Source: an uncultured beta proteobacterium
GTDB taxonomy: Bacteria > Pseudomonadota > Gammaproteobacteria > Burkholderiales > Burkholderiaceae_C
Reading direction: 5' to 3'
Length of the DNA: 7,266 bases
Assembly (NCBI GenBank): GCA_903859265.1
Contig: CAIOLZ010000179.1
Location: forward strand, 1 to 7,266
The translations under genes were made by a program, and so were the position numbers. The notes under the pieces are model-generated. The model ran no database searches, was not told where the DNA came from, and worked only from the letters and a program-made list of their open reading frames with translations. Every line of letters starts with the position of its first letter. The first letter of the stretch is position 1. Below are positions 1-6,674 of this stretch, in pieces.

Positions 1-2504
1 TCCCCACGCACCCGCCACGCATATTCACCACCGGCGTCCAGCGCATTGGCCAGCACCGGGCTGTCACCAAAAGCTGCCTTGTGCATCCGAATGGCTTCCT
101 CAGCAATCTCGAAGACACCGATGCCCTCGACACGGCTCGGAGTGCCAGTGAAATACTGTTCGATGGTGTCATTGGACAGGCCGATGGCTTCAAACAACTG
201 CGCTCCGCAGTAACTCATATAAGTACTCACGCCCATCTTGGACATGATCTTGGAGAGGCCCTTGCCGATTGCCTTGATGTAGTTGTAAATCGCCTTGTCG
301 GCACTCAAGTCGCCCGGCAAATCCTTGTGCATCGCCACCAGCGTTTCCATCGCGAGATAGGGGTGAACCGCCTCGGCTCCGTAGCCTGCGAGCACCGCGA
401 AGTGGTGCACTTCGCGCGCGGTTCCGGTTTCCACGACAAGGCCTGCTGTAGTGCGCAATCCTGCTTTCACCAGATGTTGGTGGATCGCAGACAGGGCCAG
501 CAGGGCCGGAATCGCAACCTGTGACGGCGTCACGGCGCGGTCGCTGATGATGAGTATGTTTTTGCCACCCTTGATGGCGTCCACCGCTTCCGCGCACAAA
601 GACGCCAGCTTGGCTTCAACGCCCTCGCGGCCCCACGCCAGCGGATAGGTGATGTCCAGCGTATGGCTGCGGAATTTTCCCTGTGTATGGGTTTCGATAT
701 CGCACAGCTTGGCCATGTCCGCAAAATCCAAAATCGGCTGTGACACTTCCAGGCGCATGGGCGGGTTGACCTGGTTGATGTCGAGCAAATTGGGCTTGGG
801 ACCAATAAAGGACACCAACGACATCACGATCGCTTCGCGTATCGGGTCAATCGGCGGATTCGTCACCTGCGCAAACAACTGCTTGAAGTAGTTGTAAAGC
901 GGTTTGTTTTTGTCGCTGAGTACGGCCAGCGGGCTGTCATTTCCCATCGAACCAATGGCTTCCTCACCTGCGGTGGCCATGGGCGCAATCAAAAACTTGA
1001 TGTCTTCCTGCGTGAAGCCAAACGCCTGCTGGCGGTCCAGCAAGGGCAATACATCAGTAACCCGCTTTGGCTCAACGCCGGCAACCACAGCGGTCATGGG
1101 GTGATCCACGCGACGCTCGGAAAACTCCACGTCGTCGAGCTTGATGCGCAGATTCTCAATCCACTGCTTGTAAGGCTTGCTGTTGGCCAAATTGGCTTTG
1201 AGTTCCTCATCGTCAATCATTCGACCTTGCTCGAGGTCGATCAAAAACATCTTGCCGGGCTGCAAACGCCACTTGCGAACAATTTTGTTCTCCGGCACCG
1301 GCAGTACGCCGGATTCAGAACCCATGATCACCAGATCGTCATCGGTGATGCAGTAGCGCGACGGGCGCAGACCGTTGCGGTCCAAGGTTGCGCCGATCTG
1401 GCGGCCGTCGGTGAAAACAATCGAGGCCGGGCCATCCCAGGGCTCCATCATCGCAGCGTGGTATTCATAAAACGCCTTGCGCCGCGGGTCCATCGTGGTG
1501 TGTTGTTCCCAGGGTTCGGGAATCATCATCATCACAGCCTGGCTGATGGGGTAGCCGGCCATGGTCAAAAGCTCCAGGCAGTTGTCGAACGTCGCAGTGT
1601 CCGATTGGTCCGCGAAGCTGATGGGATAGAGCTTCTGCAGATCAGCGCCGAGCACCGGGGAAGACATTACGCCTTCGCGTGCCTTCATCCAGTTGTAGTT
1701 ACCTTTGACAGTATTGATTTCCCCGTTGTGCGCCACGTAGCGGTAAGGGTGTGCCAGCGGCCATTCGGGGAACGTGTTGGTGGAAAACCGCTGGTGCACG
1801 AGCCCCAACGCGGACACGCAACGGGGGTCTTCCAGATCCCTGAAATAAATGCCGACCTGATCAGCCAGCAGCAGCCCCTTGTAAACCACCGTACGGCTGG
1901 ACATGCTCGGTACGTAGTACTCTTTGCTGTGTTTGAGCTGTAAATTCTGAATCGCGGCGCTGGCCGTTTTTCGAATCACATACAACTTGCGCTCCAGCGC
2001 ATCCTGCACGATCACGTCGTTGCCGCGCCCGATGAAGACCTGGCGCAGGATCGGCTCTTTCTCGCGTACGGTGGGCGACATGGGCATATCCCGGTTCACC
2101 GGGACATCACGCCAGCCCAGCAATATTTGTCCTTCAGCTTTGATGGCACGCTCCATCTCCTGCTCGCAAGCCAGGCGTGAAGCGTGCTCCTTGGGCAGGA
2201 AGATCATCCCAACGCCATACTCCCCGGGTGGCGGCAGTTTCACGCCCTGGAGCAGCATTTCCTCCCGGTACAACGCGTCAGGCAGCTGCAACAAAATACC
2301 AGCGCCATCGCCCATCAGCTTGTCTGCACCCACCGCACCGCGGTGATCCAGGTTTTCGAGAATCTTCAGAGCACTTTTGACAATCGAGTGGCTTTTTTCA
2401 CCCCGGATATGTGCCACAAAGCCCACGCCGCAAGCGTCATGCTCCTGAGAACTTGAATACAGACCGTGGTCGTTAAGGTGCTTGATTTCTGCAGCCGTCG
2501 TCAT
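1..2504 (-). CDS. gltB: Glutamate synthase (NADPH) large subunit, N-terminal 834 codons (partial)
   Basis: This is the large (alpha) subunit of glutamate synthase, which moves the amide nitrogen of glutamine to 2-oxoglutarate to give two glutamates in cytoplasmic ammonia assimilation. The frame is open from the ATG at 2504 to the left edge with no stop. The protein begins MTTAAEIKHLNDHGLYSSS; Cys25, in EHDACGVGF, is the expected class II amidotransferase nucleophile, exposed once a short propeptide is removed. The glutaminase domain fills roughly residues 25-430, with HQRFSTNTFPEWPLAHPYRY followed by NGEINT (260-265) and NGLRPSRY near 380. The central domain follows (about 480-780; GPKPNLLDINQVNPPMRLE, later GYGAEAVHPYLAMETL). 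The window ends at LDAGGEYAWRVRG, the start of the FMN-binding domain. Family members are about 1,500 residues, so roughly half is missing because of the window edge, not a truncation. AGGAG six bases upstream supports the start. Partner gltD is expected downstream, outside the window. Confidence 0.97.
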   Translation of the reverse strand, partial: MTTAAEIKHLNDHGLYSSSQEHDACGVGFVAHIRGEKSHSIVKSALKILENLDHRGAVGADKLMGDGAGILLQLPDALYREEMLLQGVKLPPPGEYGVGMIFLPKEHASRLACEQEMERAIKAEGQILLGWRDVPVNRDMPMSPTVREKEPILRQVFIGRGNDVIVQDALERKLYVIRKTASAAIQNLQLKHSKEYYVPSMSSRTVVYKGLLLADQVGIYFRDLEDPRCVSALGLVHQRFSTNTFPEWPLAHPYRYVAHNGEINTVKGNYNWMKAREGVMSSPVLGADLQKLYPISFADQSDTATFDNCLELLTMAGYPISQAVMMMIPEPWEQHTTMDPRRKAFYEYHAAMMEPWDGPASIVFTDGRQIGATLDRNGLRPSRYCITDDDLVIMGSESGVLPVPENKIVRKWRLQPGKMFLIDLEQGRMIDDEELKANLANSKPYKQWIENLRIKLDDVEFSERRVDHPMTAVVAGVEPKRVTDVLPLLDRQQAFGFTQEDIKFLIAPMATAGEEAIGSMGNDSPLAVLSDKNKPLYNYFKQLFAQVTNPPIDPIREAIVMSLVSFIGPKPNLLDINQVNPPMRLEVSQPILDFADMAKLCDIETHTQGKFRSHTLDITYPLAWGREGVEAKLASLCAEAVDAIKGGKNILIISDRAVTPSQVAIPALLALSAIHQHLVKAGLRTTAGLVVETGTAREVHHFAVLAGYGAEAVHPYLAMETLVAMHKDLPGDLSADKAIYNYIKAIGKGLSKIMSKMGVSTYMSYCGAQLFEAIGLSNDTIEQYFTGTPSRVEGIGVFEIAEEAIRMHKAAFGDSPVLANALDAGGEYAWRVRG

Positions 2505-2510
2505 GGCGCA

Positions 2511-2515
2511 CTCCT
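2511..2515 (-). promoter_or_regulatory. Ribosome binding site of gltB
   Basis: On the minus strand AGGAG lies six bases before the gltB ATG at 2504. It is a near-perfect Shine-Dalgarno sequence and fixes the start that yields the expected propeptide and Cys25. Confidence 0.8.
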
Positions 2516-2535
2516 GAAAATTACATGGGAACGAG

Positions 2536-2564
2536 AGGATACTGCAATGCAACAAAGGTGCCAA
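2536..2564 (-). promoter_or_regulatory. Candidate sigma-70 promoter of gltB
   Basis: Reading the minus strand, TTGGCA (2564-2559, five of six matches to the -35 consensus) is followed after exactly 17 bases by TATCCT (2541-2536, four of six matches to the -10 consensus). Transcription would start near 2529 and give a leader of about 25 nt that contains the AGGAG site. The position fits a dedicated gltB promoter just outside the transposase-associated repeats. The -10 element is weak and the call rests only on pattern matching, so it could be chance or activator-dependent. Confidence 0.45.
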
Positions 2565-2574
2565 GAAAATTAAA

Positions 2575-2586
2575 CGGGGTCAGATT
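2575..2586. repeat. 12-bp repeat, copy 1 (CGGGGTCAGATT), downstream of the transposase
   Basis: CGGGGTCAGATT on the plus strand, matching the copy at 2623 in 11 of 12 positions in the same orientation, start to start 48 bp. On the minus strand the local sequence reads AATCTGACCCCG. From memory, sequences of this kind recur beside REP-associated tyrosine transposase genes in proteobacteria and may be their terminal or recognition sequences; that link is not shown by this window alone. Confidence 0.55.
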
Positions 2587-2622
2587 CCGATTTAATTTGC
2601 TCACGATGCGATTTTTTATAAT

Positions 2623-2634
2623 CGGGGACAGATT
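2623..2634. repeat. 12-bp repeat, copy 2 (CGGGGACAGATT), downstream of the transposase
   Basis: CGGGGACAGATT on the plus strand; it reads AATCTGTCCCCG on the minus strand and lies 42 bp after the transposase stop. It differs from the copy at 2575 by one base (A for T). An AATCGG at 2620-2625 overlapping this copy is the inverse of CCGATT at 2587-2592 next to the other copy, so the segment between them could fold into a weak hairpin when single stranded. Confidence 0.55.
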
Positions 2635-2676
2635 AGAGTGCCTGAAACACCGTCATTGAACCCGTCGTTTGAGTGC

Positions 2677-3375
2677 TTATGCCGGCTTGCCAGCTTCTGC
2701 CGGTCTGCCCGGGCGGGACTTTTTGAGGCGACGGGGTGTCTTTTTTTGCAGGTCGGCCAGAAATTCAGCGTCTCCCAACGCCCACCCCTTCAGCGTCGCG
2801 TCCGTCAATTCATGCAATTGGGTGCTGCTCAGCCCTTCGCGCACCAGCTTTGCGTAAGCCTCTTCCCTTGCAAATGGCGTGTTGCCCGTTGTCCAAAATA
2901 GTGCGTGCGGCGTAATGATTTTTTGCGTAACCTGCCCAAGGTAGTGCGCGTGGCTAGACCATGGGTAATGCAGCGGGTTGTCCACCAACCCGGCACGTAC
3001 CGGGTTGAGGTCGATGTATGCCATGCAGGGCAACAAATACTGTTTCACCTGCAGCACCGTCGCCCGGTAGCGTCCTTCCCAGAGCGTGCCAGTGCGTTGG
3101 CGGGTGGTATTGAAGTAGCGCACATAGCGCCTTCCGATGGCCTGCATCATCTGCGGCAAAGCGTCGTCCGAACCGGGCGACACCAGCAGATGAAAGTGGT
3201 TTTCCATCAGCACATAGGCGTGGACGGCAATGTCAAATTTTTTCGAAGTTTCCAGCAGCAAATCCAGCCACGCCTGGTAGTGCGCCGCACTGCAGAAAAT
3301 TGCCTGTCCGTTGTTGCCACGCTGTATAACGTGGTGCAAATGACCCGCCAGCGAGAGACGCGCAAGGCGAGCCAC
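2677..3375 (-). CDS. REP-associated tyrosine transposase (RAYT, Y1/HUH family)
   Basis: A 232-residue single-strand DNA transposase of the Y1 (IS200/REP-associated) family, which cuts and joins single-stranded DNA through a tyrosine-DNA link. The family N-terminus is clear (ARLARLSLAGHLHHVIQRGN). The metal-binding HUH motif is H60-F61-H62 in MENHFHLLVSP. The segments RRYVRYFN (82-89), GTLWEGRYRA (96-105) and MAYIDLNPVRAG (118-129) are typical; by comparison with the E. coli REP transposase the nucleophile should be Tyr120. The C-terminus is basic (RRLKKSRPGRP), as expected for DNA binding. Nothing appears truncated or frameshifted. The start is GTG with only a weak GGCAGG upstream. It begins 19 nt after the lipoprotein stop without a visible terminator, so it may be read from the upstream operon. 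Such genes are often single-copy and domesticated, so active mobility is not implied. Confidence 0.93.
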   Translation of the reverse strand: MARLARLSLAGHLHHVIQRGNNGQAIFCSAAHYQAWLDLLLETSKKFDIAVHAYVLMENHFHLLVSPGSDDALPQMMQAIGRRYVRYFNTTRQRTGTLWEGRYRATVLQVKQYLLPCMAYIDLNPVRAGLVDNPLHYPWSSHAHYLGQVTQKIITPHALFWTTGNTPFAREEAYAKLVREGLSSTQLHELTDATLKGWALGDAEFLADLQKKTPRRLKKSRPGRPAEAGKPA

Positions 3376-3394
3376 CGACCTGCCCTGCGCGTTT

Positions 3395-3862
3395 CTAGCT
3401 CGGTGCTCTGGTCACGCGGACTTTGCCGCCACTGGTGACGATGATCACAGGGTCGCCGGGTTCGAGTTTTTGCGTGCCTTTGGCCTGAACAATGGCGCGA
3501 CGCTCGCCACCTTTGAGTTGCACCAGAATTTCTTCGGCCTCCTCTTTGGTGGACATGCGCTCAATGGCGTTGCCTGCTGCCGCACCCGCGACGCCGGCGA
3601 GCACACCCAGAACCTGGGATTCACGCTGCACGCTGCTGGCGCTGTAGCCACCGATAGCGCCCACCACGCCCCCCACGGCCGCGCCAACACCCGACTGGCT
3701 GCCGTCGATGGTGACCGGTCGCACAGATAGCACCACCGCATCTTCTACTTGCGCCATCCGCTGAGCGTCTTCACGCTTGACGACGTCAGGGCTGCTGCTA
3801 GCGCACGCACCCAAAACCAGCACTGCTGCCAGAACCAATGAGAGGTGAATAATTTTTTTCAT
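3395..3862 (-). CDS. Glycine-zipper outer-membrane lipoprotein (SlyB/Pcp-like)
   Basis: A 155-residue lipoprotein, probably anchored in the outer membrane. Residues 1-20 form a signal peptide: MKK, a hydrophobic core, and the lipobox LGAC with Cys20 as the lipidated residue. Ala at the next position gives no inner-membrane retention signal. Residues 58-98 are a glycine zipper (GVGAAVGGVVGAIGG, then GVLAGVAGAAAG), which in related proteins inserts in or packs against membrane. The C-terminus is a small beta-rich domain (RRAIVQAKGTQKLEPGDPVI, SGGKVRVTRAPS) typical of SlyB/Pcp-like proteins, which are linked to envelope integrity. I chose the ATG at 3862 because GGAG lies six bases upstream and it gives a canonical signal peptide. 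An ATG at 3907, overlapping the methyltransferase stop as TAATG, would add 15 residues and is less likely. Its exact role here is unknown. Confidence 0.85.
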   Translation of the reverse strand: MKKIIHLSLVLAAVLVLGACASSSPDVVKREDAQRMAQVEDAVVLSVRPVTIDGSQSGVGAAVGGVVGAIGGYSASSVQRESQVLGVLAGVAGAAAGNAIERMSTKEEAEEILVQLKGGERRAIVQAKGTQKLEPGDPVIIVTSGGKVRVTRAPS

Positions 3863-3868
3863 CTGAAG

Positions 3869-3872
3869 CTCC
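3869..3872 (-). promoter_or_regulatory. Ribosome binding site deciding the lipoprotein start
   Basis: GGAG on the minus strand, six bases before the ATG at 3862. It favours this start over the upstream in-frame ATG at 3907, which would put extra residues before the signal peptide. Confidence 0.65.
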
Positions 3873-3906
3873 AAAATACAGGTGCTAGGTGGTCGAATTC
3901 CACCCA

Positions 3907-4818
3907 TTAAATGGAAGACGGATTGTCCGACAAATTGTCTTTGAGGCCTGTAAACCGCGTGTTAAGCAGGGATTTCAGTCCAAATTCTTCCAGAATTGCC
4001 ACCAGGCGCCGGGCAGCTGCCTTTTTGTACTGGCCCGTAAAACGGGCCAAAATCAGTTCGTTTTTCATGCTGTGCTCCCAACCCACCAATTCGGTGACGG
4101 TCACCTGGTAGCCCTGCGATTCCAGATAAAGGCAGCGCAGCACATTGGTAATCTGGCTCCCGATTTCTCGGGTGTGAAGCGGGTGACGCCACAACTCTGC
4201 CAGCGCCGTGCGTTGCAATGACAGTGCTTTGCCGTGATTGAGATGCCGGGCAATTTCTGCCTGGCAGCAGGGCACCAGAACCATTGCCTTAGCGTGCTTT
4301 TGAAGTCCAAATCGAATCGCATCGTCGGTTGCGGTGTCGCAGGCGTGCAATGCGGTCACTACGTCAATCTGGTCTGGCAGCATTGCCTCCTGCATGGAGT
4401 CCGCCACGCTGGCGTTTAAAAAAGTCATGCGCTCGAAACCCAAATGCGCGGCAAGTTGCCGCGAGGCTTGCACCAGTTCCGCCCGGGTTTCCACGCCAAA
4501 AATTCGGCTGTTCGGCAGCGCCTTGAAATACAGGTCGTAGAGGATAAAACCAAGGTAAGACTTGCCAGCGCCGTGGTCGGCCAGCGTAACGCTCTTTGCC
4601 GTCTCCGGCATTACCTCTTGCATCAGTTTTTCGATGAACTGGTAGAGGTGATAGACCTGCTTGAGTTTTCGGCGGGAGTCCTGATTGAGTTTTCCTTCGC
4701 GGGTCAAAATGTGCAAGGCTTTGAGCAGCTCAACGGATTGCCCGGGACGAATTTCCAACGCCAACTCCGGGCTGAGCGCTTCGGATGAAACGGTGTAAGC
4801 AGATTTATTTTTTTTCAT
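3907..4818 (-). CDS. Class I SAM-dependent methyltransferase, HACDTATD/PCC type
   Basis: A 303-residue cytoplasmic methyltransferase whose substrate I cannot name. Residues 79-91 (LADHGAGKSYLGF) are the glycine-rich SAM-binding loop, E110 in FGVET is the likely ribose-binding acid, residues 156-168 (ALHACDTATDDAI) form the diagnostic motif, and PCCQ is at 183-186. This combination matches the methyltransferase-32 type domain (Pfam PF13679, also in eukaryotic METTL25 and GSTCD relatives), mostly of unknown target; a nucleic acid or protein substrate is a guess. The N-terminal 75 residues are a helical, charged extension before the fold. I chose the ATG at 4818, with GGAG nine bases upstream; a TTG at 4845 would add nine residues. 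It overlaps the DUF1415 gene by 14 nt, so the two are probably translationally coupled. Confidence 0.85.
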   Translation of the reverse strand: MKKNKSAYTVSSEALSPELALEIRPGQSVELLKALHILTREGKLNQDSRRKLKQVYHLYQFIEKLMQEVMPETAKSVTLADHGAGKSYLGFILYDLYFKALPNSRIFGVETRAELVQASRQLAAHLGFERMTFLNASVADSMQEAMLPDQIDVVTALHACDTATDDAIRFGLQKHAKAMVLVPCCQAEIARHLNHGKALSLQRTALAELWRHPLHTREIGSQITNVLRCLYLESQGYQVTVTELVGWEHSMKNELILARFTGQYKKAAARRLVAILEEFGLKSLLNTRFTGLKDNLSDNPSSI

Positions 4819-5401
4819 CCTGACTATCTCCAATAGGTGCTTCAACCGCCCGCACTTGCAAACCCAGGGCGTTCCAGCCCGCTGGCCCCAGTGCTTCCAG
4901 CACTTCCTTGTTTTTCTCGAAAATAGATTCCGCCGCGGGATACGCTGCTACTGCATGGTCGATGCTGTCTTCCCGCAACAAATGCAACGTCGGAAACGGC
5001 GTCCGGTTGGTGTAGTTGCTGATGGCTTGCGGCGCGGCGTCTGCGAACTCGAAACACGGATGGAAACTTGCGATTTGCAGCACGCCGTGCAAATCAAGTT
5101 CCTCCAACACACGATCGGCTTCATCCAGAAAATCGTTGAACTCCAAAAACTCTTGCAGCATGTCGGGCACTATCAACAGGCTGGTCTCGCGCACGGTTTG
5201 CGGCATATTCTGCAGTCCGATCAGTTCATTGCGAAGGTCTTGCGCCAGTTGTTGCCAGGTCTGCGCGGCGCTCACCGCGTAGTGAATTTGACCTTTCACA
5301 TGCACGCTTTTTGCAAACGGACAAAGGTTCAGTCCAATGACAGCCCGCTCCAGCCACTGTTGGGTGGCTCCGATGATTTGAGTGTCTCGCTGACTGGGCA
5401 T
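4805..5401 (-). CDS. DUF1415 domain protein
   Basis: A 198-residue protein of the DUF1415 family (Pfam PF07209), with no established function. The family signatures are complete: WLERAVIGLNLCPFAKSVHV (16-35), LQIASFHPCFEF (108-119) and NYTNRTPFPTLHLLRE (129-144). Conserved Cys28 and Cys116 with His114 are candidate functional residues, but this is inference from conservation as I remember it. There is no signal peptide or membrane segment, so it should be cytoplasmic. The ATG at 5401 matches the usual family N-terminus; a TTG at 5437 would add 12 residues and overlap dgt by 8 nt. Neither start has a clear Shine-Dalgarno sequence. It follows dgt by 28 nt and overlaps the methyltransferase by 14 nt. 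The C-terminus is short and charged (GDSQDEKK), encoded in part by an A8 tract. Confidence 0.85.
   Translation of the reverse strand: MPSQRDTQIIGATQQWLERAVIGLNLCPFAKSVHVKGQIHYAVSAAQTWQQLAQDLRNELIGLQNMPQTVRETSLLIVPDMLQEFLEFNDFLDEADRVLEELDLHGVLQIASFHPCFEFADAAPQAISNYTNRTPFPTLHLLREDSIDHAVAAYPAAESIFEKNKEVLEALGPAGWNALGLQVRAVEAPIGDSQDEKK
4808..4815 (-). other. A8 homopolymer in the DUF1415/methyltransferase overlap
   Basis: Eight consecutive A residues on the coding strand encode the last lysines of the DUF1415 protein and codons 2-4 of the methyltransferase. Loss of one A, in the genome or by RNA polymerase slippage, would join the DUF1415 frame directly to the methyltransferase frame (D-E-K-N-K-S-A). 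The run is seen directly; any functional use is inference. Confidence 0.5.
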
Positions 5402-5429
5402 TGGACCGTTATTACCGACGGATATCAAC

Positions 5430-6674
5430 TCACGCAATCAGCCGCTGACCAGAAAGCCGCTCGTGCTCCCGGGCAGCAAAACGGTCGGTCATGCCCGCGA
5501 TGTAATCTGCCACGATTCTTGCGCGCTTGTCAGGGTCTTGCGAAGAGACATCGCGCATTGGAGCGACCGCGCTGTCGGCATCCGACTTTTCAGGCTGACG
5601 CAGAAATGCAGCAAATTGCATTTGCTGCGGATCCGCGGTGTACATGGCAAACAAATCACGCACCACGATCTTGGCTTGTGCCATCGTTTCTTCAACACTG
5701 GGATGCCGATACAGGCTATCGAACAAAAACTTTTTGAGCTGCCTGGATTGCTGCGCCATTGCGTCACCAAACGTCACCAAGGCAGGCGCGCTACGCACAT
5801 CGTGCACACTCTGCGGGTTACATTCCCGCAGCCTGGCGCGGGTCGTTTCAATCACATCATAGACCTGCGCACTGAGCATCTGGCGTATGGTTTCGTACAA
5901 CAATCGGCGCGCATTGCCGGGCTGCGCCAGTTGCGGATGCGCCTGCAAGACCTGTTGGCTGTAGGTAGCGACCAGTTCCACCGACTGGAGTTGCTCCTGC
6001 GTAATAAGCCCGCTACGCACCCCGTCGTCAACGTCGTGAGCGTTGTAGGCAATTTCGTCGGCGAGGTTGCAGAGTTGCGCCTCCAGGCTTGGCCGTTTGT
6101 GCTCCAGAAACCGCCCACCCACACCGGGTTGTCCGTCAGCATATTCGGGCTCCAGCGACTCCAACAAGCGCGCATTGTGGTGGGAGCAGTGCTTCAGGAT
6201 TCCCTCGCGGCTCTCAAACGTGAGATTGAGGCCGTCAAATTCTGGATAGCGTTCTTCCAGATGGTCCACCACGCGAAGGCTTTGCAGGTTGTGCTCAAAA
6301 CCGCCCCAGTCGGCCATGCAGCCGTTAAGCGCATCCTGCCCTGCATGGCCAAAGGGGGTATGGCCCAAATCGTGCGCCAGTGCAATCGCCTCGACCAGGT
6401 CTTCGTTGAGCCCCAATGGCCGCGCGATCGAACGAGCCAACTGGGCAACTTCCAGAGAGTGCGTCATGCGGGTGCGAAAAAGATCTCCTTCGTGGTTCAG
6501 AAAAACCTGGGTCTTGTAAACCAGCCGGCGAAATGCGGTCGAGTGAACAATCCGGTCGCGGTCGCGCTGAAATTCGGTGCGTGTCGGCGCCGGCGCTTCA
6601 GCATGGCGCCGACCCCGCGTCGCGGCCGGGTCGCAGGCGTAGGGTGCAACAACAGTAATCAAGCCTGGCAACAC
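5430..6674 (-). CDS. dgt: Deoxyguanosinetriphosphate triphosphohydrolase-like HD-domain protein
   Basis: A 414-residue HD-domain dNTP triphosphohydrolase, which splits dGTP (and in many relatives other dNTPs) to deoxynucleoside and triphosphate, limiting dNTP pools. The N-terminal conserved block is RDRDRIVHSTAFRRLVYKTQ (37-56). The metal ligands are visible: H72 in RMTHSLEVAQ, H101-D102 in ALAHDLGHTPFGHAG, and D206 in LADEIAYNAHDVDD. The C-terminal helical region ends PDKRARIVADYIAGMTDRFA, as in family members. The length is near that of the shorter bacterial dGTPase-like group rather than the 505-residue E. coli Dgt, so the substrate range may be broader than dGTP. The start is a GTG at 6674, overlapping the aroB stop by 16 nt; a TTG at 6662 is an alternative, and no good ribosome binding site is seen for either. 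Translation is probably coupled to aroB. Confidence 0.93.
   Translation of the reverse strand: MLPGLITVVAPYACDPAATRGRRHAEAPAPTRTEFQRDRDRIVHSTAFRRLVYKTQVFLNHEGDLFRTRMTHSLEVAQLARSIARPLGLNEDLVEAIALAHDLGHTPFGHAGQDALNGCMADWGGFEHNLQSLRVVDHLEERYPEFDGLNLTFESREGILKHCSHHNARLLESLEPEYADGQPGVGGRFLEHKRPSLEAQLCNLADEIAYNAHDVDDGVRSGLITQEQLQSVELVATYSQQVLQAHPQLAQPGNARRLLYETIRQMLSAQVYDVIETTRARLRECNPQSVHDVRSAPALVTFGDAMAQQSRQLKKFLFDSLYRHPSVEETMAQAKIVVRDLFAMYTADPQQMQFAAFLRQPEKSDADSAVAPMRDVSSQDPDKRARIVADYIAGMTDRFAAREHERLSGQRLIA

Noticed and set aside
1101..1943. A 280-codon plus-strand open frame inside gltB
   Set aside because: It lies fully antisense to the conserved glutaminase domain, and its translation (many His and Val) looks like the mirror of real coding sequence.
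1..2504. Possible frameshift or decay of gltB, because only short competing frames are obvious
   Set aside because: I checked the frame at several places (start, about 1440, 780, 480, 300 and the left edge); it stays in one phase with family-like sequence throughout. It simply has no stop inside the window.
2609..2624. CGATT/AATCG small inverted repeat with an A/T-rich loop as a terminator for the transposase
   Set aside because: A 5-bp stem with no following T-tract on the minus strand is too weak; it may matter only as part of the transposase-associated segment.
3888..3904. GGTGG/CCACC hairpin between the methyltransferase and lipoprotein genes as a terminator
   Set aside because: The stem is only 5 bp with a 7-nt loop and no T-run follows on the minus strand, so it is not a convincing terminator.
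4856..5737. A 293-codon plus-strand open frame across DUF1415 and the end of dgt
   Set aside because: It spans two recognised genes on the other strand, and no family features are visible.
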